Part shown: positions 60,326-64,000 of the stretch, one piece after another | How the letters are laid out: each line of letters starts with the position of its first letter | Numbering within the stretch: position 1 is the stretch's first letter | Source: Paraburkholderia ultramafica | Lineage (GTDB): Bacteria; Pseudomonadota; Gammaproteobacteria; Burkholderiales; Burkholderiaceae | Reading direction: 5' to 3' | Length of the DNA stretch: 64,000 bases | NCBI RefSeq assembly: GCF_902859915.1 | Contig: NZ_CADIKK010000013.1 | Span: 62,001 to 126,000 of the forward strand | The notes under the pieces: model-generated | The model's input: the letters and a program-made list of their open reading frames with translations, nothing else | What the model was told of the DNA's origin: nothing | Databases searched by the model: none | Position numbers and translations under genes: made by a program

Positions 60326-60507
60326 CTCTTCGCCAGCGCCTGGATTACAGCGTCGTGCTGTTCGTACACGCTTTGCGCGGCACGCAACACCGCCTTTCGG
60401 CCCTCCGCAATAGTCGTCGTAATCTTGACCGTGGGCTCTTGCGTCCTGTTTCGGGCTTTTACTTCGACACCGTGGATGATCCCAGTCTTTCCTTTGTGGA
60501 TTGTCAT
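60322..60507 (-). CDS. Putative antitoxin of Doc-type pair, 61 residues
   Basis: The product MTIHKGKTGIIHGVEVKARN and following residues is a small basic protein with an N-terminal beta-like stretch and a helical C-terminal half (AEGRKAVLRAAQSVYEQHDA), the usual antitoxin layout of a DNA-binding end and a toxin-wrapping end. GGAGAG lies 7 nt before ATG 60507; a frame extension to 60537 lacks an RBS. Its stop overlaps the toxin start (ATGA). It does not look like Phd, the classic Doc partner, so assignment rests on position and coupling. Confidence 0.65.
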   Translation of the reverse strand: MTIHKGKTGIIHGVEVKARNRTQEPTVKITTTIAEGRKAVLRAAQSVYEQHDAVIQALAKR

Positions 60508-60680
60508 ATGGACTCTCCGGTGAGTAGATATCTGCAATCGTTACTACGTTTTGAAGTCAATTCTAGACGGAGGCTTAGGCTTTCCTAAACTGATTCGAGG
60601 CCTTGGCGTCACCGATTTCGTGCGGCAAAGAACATTCGCCGCCTATAGCACCTTTGGCAGGTTCTTCTACGGCCACAAAC

Positions 60681-60708
60681 GAAAACAGGCCCCGAAGGGC
60701 CTGTTTTC
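60681..60708 (-). terminator. Terminator of tRNA-Ser transcript
   Basis: An 11-bp perfect stem (60682-60692 with 60697-60707) with a CGAA loop, directly downstream of the tRNA on the minus strand, followed by T-rich sequence on that strand. Confidence 0.82.
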
Positions 60709-60714
60709 CAAATT

Positions 60715-60804
60715 TGGCGGAAAGGGTGAGATTCGAACTCACGGTACCCCTAAAGGTACACTGGATTTCGAGTCCAGCGCATTCGACCACTCTGCCACCT
60801 TTCC
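60715..60804 (-). tRNA. serU-type tRNA-Ser(CGA): tRNA-Ser (anticodon CGA)
   Basis: A complete 90-nt class II tRNA with encoded CCA. Acceptor stem GGAAAGG pairs with CCTTTCC (60719-60725), the anticodon loop is CTCGAAA with CGA at 60768-60770 (reads UCG), the long variable arm is GTACCTTTAGGGGTAC, and the T arm is GTGAG-TTCGAAT-CTCAC. It is downstream of serS on the same strand (178-bp gap). Confidence 0.97.
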
Positions 60805-60982
60805 GTGTTTTCCAACTCACAGCGGTGAAGCTGTTTCGTCAGAATCAAGCGGGTCGTTGCTTGGGAGAGAAAGATTATAGAACAGCTAAATCCGATTTCC
60901 AAGCCCCTCATCAAAAAAATTCAAAGAGACCTGGCAACCAACGACGGCACCTCGCCGCATCAAGCATCAACCTGGCAAGCAA

Positions 60983-62278
60983 TCAAGCCGCCGGCACTTC
61001 CAACCGTTCCACACCACCAAGATAAGGCCGCAGCGCCGCCGGCACCGTCACCGAACCATCGGCGTTCTGGAAGTTCTCAAGCACCGCCACCAGCGTACGG
61101 CCCACCGCCAACCCCGAACCGTTCAGCGTATGCACCAGCTCCGGCTTGCCCTGCGCATTGCGATAACGCGCCTGCATCCGGCGAGCCTGGAACGACTCCG
61201 TATTCGAGCAGCTCGAAATCTCGCGATACGTGTTCTGCGCCGGCACCCACACTTCCAGGTCATAGGTCTTCGCAGCCGAGAAGCCCATATCGCCCGTGCA
61301 CAGCGTGATCACGCGATACGGCAGTTCCAGCTTCTGCAGAATCACCTCGGCGTGGCCGACCATCTGCTCCAACGCGTCATACGACGCTTCCGGCGCGACG
61401 ATCTGCACCATCTCGACCTTGTCGAACTGATGCTGGCGGATCAGGCCGCGCGTGTCGCGGCCATACGAGCCCGCTTCCGAGCGGAAGCACGGCGAATGCG
61501 CGGTCAGCTTGATCGGCAGCGCGTCCGCTTCGATGATGCTGTCGCGCACCGTGTTCGTCAGCGAAATCTCCGACGTGGAGATCAGATACTGCGTGACCGT
61601 GTTCTCGTCACCGCCCTTCTCGACGCGGAACATGTCGTCGGCGAATTTCGGCAGTTGGCCGGTGCCGAACAGAATTTCCGGATTGACGATGTACGGCGTA
61701 TAGACCTCGGTATAGCCGTGCTGTTGCGTGTGCGTGTCGAGCATGAACTGCGCAAGCGCGCGATGCAGCCGCGCAATCTGCCCGCGCAGCAGCGTGAAGC
61801 GCGCGCCCGACAGCTTCGCGCCGGTCTCGAAGTCGAGCCCGAGCGGCGCGCCGACATCGACGTGATCCTTCACCTCGAAATCGAACTGGCGCGGCGTGCC
61901 CCAGCGGCGCACTTCGACATTGCCGGCTTCGTCGTCGCCGACCGGCACACTTTCGTGCGCGAGGTTCGGCACGCCGAACAGCAGGTCGGACAGACGCTTC
62001 TGGATATCGTCGAGCCTGGCCGCCGACGCCTTCATGTCGTCGCCGATCCCGCCGACTTCGGCCATCACCGCCGAGGTATCCTCGCCTCGCCCTTTCATCG
62101 CGCCGATCTGCTTCGACAGGCTGTTGCGGCGCGCCTGCATCTCTTCGGTACGGGTCTGGGTGTCGCGGCGTTCCGCTTCGAGTGCGGTGAACGCCGCCAC
62201 GTCTAGGGTATAGCCGCGGTCGGCGAGGCGCTTCGCGACGCCGTCGAGGTCTTTGCGCAGCAGCTGAATGTCTAGCAT
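60983..62278 (-). CDS. serS: Seryl-tRNA synthetase
   Basis: A 431-residue class II synthetase. The N-terminal long coiled coil (residues about 25-110) binds the tRNA variable arm. The catalytic core has motif 2, ACHSPCFRSEAGSYGRDTRG-like (here LTAHSPCFRSEAGSYGRDTR), and motif 3 with GSGLAVGRTLVAVLENFQ. Length is standard. It lies just downstream of rarA and upstream of a serine tRNA gene, all on the minus strand. Confidence 0.96.
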   Translation of the reverse strand: MLDIQLLRKDLDGVAKRLADRGYTLDVAAFTALEAERRDTQTRTEEMQARRNSLSKQIGAMKGRGEDTSAVMAEVGGIGDDMKASAARLDDIQKRLSDLLFGVPNLAHESVPVGDDEAGNVEVRRWGTPRQFDFEVKDHVDVGAPLGLDFETGAKLSGARFTLLRGQIARLHRALAQFMLDTHTQQHGYTEVYTPYIVNPEILFGTGQLPKFADDMFRVEKGGDENTVTQYLISTSEISLTNTVRDSIIEADALPIKLTAHSPCFRSEAGSYGRDTRGLIRQHQFDKVEMVQIVAPEASYDALEQMVGHAEVILQKLELPYRVITLCTGDMGFSAAKTYDLEVWVPAQNTYREISSCSNTESFQARRMQARYRNAQGKPELVHTLNGSGLAVGRTLVAVLENFQNADGSVTVPAALRPYLGGVERLEVPAA

Positions 62279-62425
62279 GGGATGGAACGGGTATTCGTTG
62301 TATGAAGGTGGGATTTTAGCGCACCGGCGCGCGCGGCCGATGCGTTAGAGGGTCGACGCGTGCGGATTGCCGACCCGGTGTCAAAAGCGGCGCCACGCCA
62401 CGCGCAACGCCACGCATAAAAAAGC

Positions 62426-63739
62426 TCAGCCCTTCTTGCGCTTGTTCTCACTGCGCCATTGCGCATCCAGTTCGGCCAGACGCGCCATCTTGTCGCCGAT
62501 CTTGCCTTCGAGACCACGCGGCGTCGGCTCGTACCAGTGCGGCTCGCGCATAGTGTCCGGCAGATAGGTCTCGCCGGCCGCATAGGCATCGGGCTCGTCG
62601 TGCGCGTAGCGGTATTCGTGACCGTAGCCAAGCTCCTTCATCAGCTTGGTCGGCGCGTTGCGCAGATGCACCGGCACGCCGCGCGACTGGTCCTTGCTCA
62701 CGAAGCGGCGCGCTTCGTTATACGCGTTGTAGCCGGCGTTCGACTTCGGCGCGACCGCGAGGTAGATGATCGCCTGCGCCAGCGCCAGTTCGCCTTCCGG
62801 CGTGCCGAGGCGCTCGTAGGTTTCGGCGGCGTCGAGCGCGATACGCGCGGCGCGCGGGTCGGCAAGGCCGATGTCCTCCCACGCCATCCGCACGATGCGG
62901 CGCGCCAGATAACGCGGGTCGGCGCCGCCGTCGAGCATCCGGCAGAACCAGTACAGCGCGCCGTCCGGGCTGCTGCCGCGCACCGATTTATGCAGCGCGC
63001 TGATCTGGTCGTAGAATGCGTCGCCGCCCTTGTCGAAGCGGCGCAGATTTTCTGCGAGCGCGCTGCCGAGCAACGCGCCGTCGATCTCGCTGCTCTTTTG
63101 CTGCGCAGCCGCGCGCGCGACGATTTCGAGGTTGTTCAAGAGCTTGCGGCCGTCGCCGTCGGCGGAGCCGATCAGCGCGTCGCGCGCTTCGTCGGTGAAC
63201 GTAAGGCCGCCGAGTTCCTGCTGCGCGCGCTCGAGCAGTTCGCGCTGCTCTTCGTCGGTGAGGCTTTTCAGCACGTAGACCGCGGCCCGCGAGAGCAATG
63301 CGCTGTTCACCTCGAACGACGGATTCTCGGTCGTCGCGCCGACGAACACGAACAGCCCCGACTCGACGTGCGGCAAGAACGCGTCCTGCTGGCTCTTGTT
63401 GAAGCGATGCACTTCGTCGACGAACACCAGCGTCTGATGGCCGTTCGCGCGATGAATCTGCGCGGTCTCGACGGCTTCGCGGATATCCTTCACGCCGGAA
63501 AGCACCGCCGACAACGCGATGAACTCGGCGTGAAACGCATCGGCCATGAGCCGCGCGAGCGTGGTTTTGCCGACGCCGGGCGGGCCCCAGAGGATCATCG
63601 AATGGGCTTCGCCGGATTCGAACGCGACCCGCAGCGGCTTGTTCGGGCCGAGCAGGTGCTTCTGGCCGATCACCTCGTCGATATTGCGGGGCCGCAGGCG
63701 TTCGGCGAGCGGAACATTGGCACGGGTTTCTTCAAACAT
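62426..63739 (-). CDS. rarA: Replication-associated recombination protein A (RarA/MgsA)
   Basis: A 437-residue AAA+ ATPase acting at stalled forks. Walker A GPPGVGKTT is at residues 52-60, Walker B with LVFVDEVHRFNKSQQD about residue 103-118, and sensor 1 in GATTENPSFEVN. The C-terminal MgsA-type domain (SVRGSSPDGALYWFCRML, AWEDIGLADPRA) is intact. A frame extension to 63847 is ignored; MFEETRANVPLAERLRPRN is the family start. It is followed by serS (147-bp gap), a common beta-proteobacterial order. Confidence 0.95.
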   Translation of the reverse strand: MFEETRANVPLAERLRPRNIDEVIGQKHLLGPNKPLRVAFESGEAHSMILWGPPGVGKTTLARLMADAFHAEFIALSAVLSGVKDIREAVETAQIHRANGHQTLVFVDEVHRFNKSQQDAFLPHVESGLFVFVGATTENPSFEVNSALLSRAAVYVLKSLTDEEQRELLERAQQELGGLTFTDEARDALIGSADGDGRKLLNNLEIVARAAAQQKSSEIDGALLGSALAENLRRFDKGGDAFYDQISALHKSVRGSSPDGALYWFCRMLDGGADPRYLARRIVRMAWEDIGLADPRAARIALDAAETYERLGTPEGELALAQAIIYLAVAPKSNAGYNAYNEARRFVSKDQSRGVPVHLRNAPTKLMKELGYGHEYRYAHDEPDAYAAGETYLPDTMREPHWYEPTPRGLEGKIGDKMARLAELDAQWRSENKRKKG

Positions 63740-63802
63740 GACGTTTTGGGGATAATCTCGGCTTTTCCGGACGCGGTCCGTGTGAAGGCGGCGTGCTGCC
63801 GG

Positions 63803-64000
63803 ATGAGCGCAAAGCCGGCACGCGAAGGCGCGGGCAACGTCCCGCATTATGACAGTGACGGCGCCCAGACGATGGCCGCTTGGCGCGGCGGGATGGCCTG
63901 GGCGGAAACGCCCGCGAAAAATTCAGCCATGAAGGACGCGGCCGCGCATGCGGCTGCGGACCCAACGGCAAACGTAGATACGACTGCGCAGGCAACCTGG
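63803..64000 (+). CDS. Possible 5' part of a rightward gene, cut by window end
   Basis: From ATG 63803 the plus-strand frame is open for 66 codons to the window edge. The visible sequence (VPHYDSDGAQTMAAWRGGMA and a polar Ala-rich part) has the local G/C third-position bias but no recognised domain, and there is no strong RBS. Minus-strand frames here do not show LolA, which often sits upstream of rarA. It is weakly supported. Confidence 0.35.
   Translation, partial: MSAKPAREGAGNVPHYDSDGAQTMAAWRGGMAWAETPAKNSAMKDAAAHAAADPTANVDTTAQATW

Noticed and set aside
60700..60720. Duplicate of the tRNA-Ser 3' end as an att site around the toxin-antitoxin pair
   Set aside because: I searched by eye between 59450 and 60715 for a repeat of the tRNA 3' end and found none.
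63732..63995. 87-codon minus-strand frame upstream of rarA, expected site of lolA
   Set aside because: The sequence is Arg/Pro/Ser-rich and does not resemble LolA.
1..64000. Prophage, transposase, integrase or secretion-system cluster
   Set aside because: No protein with such motifs was found in any credible frame, so decay and TA signals are reported without claiming a mobile element.

Overview
The window is a GC-rich chromosomal segment of a beta-proteobacterium. The best fit is the Burkholderiaceae, most like Paraburkholderia. That rests on family-level protein resemblance and gene order, not on a database search. Supporting signs are two trimeric OmpC-type porins, the hemC-hemDX-hemY block divergent from ppc, a PII gene directly after a glutamine-dependent NAD synthetase, serS-rarA, minCDE, and strong G/C preference at third codon positions.

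Layout. 0-7 kb: the end of a Spy/CpxP-like periplasmic protein, a pirin, a complete polar amino acid (Lys/Arg/Orn/His) ABC importer, and a porin. 7-16 kb: nadE-PII, a GNAT-like protein with a GIY-YIG protein, a FUSC membrane protein, and inorganic pyrophosphatase. 14-20 kb: an aldehyde dehydrogenase / short-chain dehydrogenase / MFS transporter set for an unidentified organic acid or aldehyde, then an OprB-like porin. 20-26 kb: a gene-poor, decayed stretch with a broken NRAMP metal transporter, a lone glutathione transferase, a small exported protein and a second OmpC-type porin with an unusual upstream region. 26-28 kb: three small exported proteins in a row, including a lytic transglycosylase. 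28-32 kb: a four-gene MacAB-like export system facing a lipoprotein with Ig-like and Kelch repeats. 35-37.6 kb: exported accessory proteins, including a ClpP-like/LprI-like fusion. 37.7-49 kb: core genes (hemY, hemDX, hemC, ppc, a methyltransferase/XRE regulator pair, argH). 49-55 kb: small lipoproteins, an MHS transporter with a large internal deletion, waaC and a ClC-type chloride transporter. 55-64 kb: minCDE, a GNAT, map, a Doc-type toxin-antitoxin pair with a frameshifted toxin, tRNA-Ser(CGA), serS and rarA.

How the genes work together. The importer genes 1739-5077 form one unit (binding protein, two permeases, ATPase) ending in a clear terminator. hemC, hemDX and hemY are translationally coupled (stop/start overlap, then a 2-bp gap) and cover tetrapyrrole synthesis from porphobilinogen to uroporphyrinogen III. 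nadE and the PII gene link NAD synthesis with nitrogen/carbon sensing. serS lies just upstream of a serine tRNA gene on the same strand.

I found no phage, integrase, transposase, CRISPR array or secretion-system cluster, and nothing I can defend as a wholly new system. The items most worth a second look are the frameshifted Doc toxin with an unrecognised antitoxin beside tRNA-Ser, the NRAMP and MHS pseudogenes, the three-gene transglycosylase cluster, the ClpP-like/LprI-like fusion, and several short repeat or palindrome arrays in regulatory positions (20.6 kb, 24.15 kb, 42.3 kb). Several small lipoprotein genes of 36-61 codons, easily missed, are listed.
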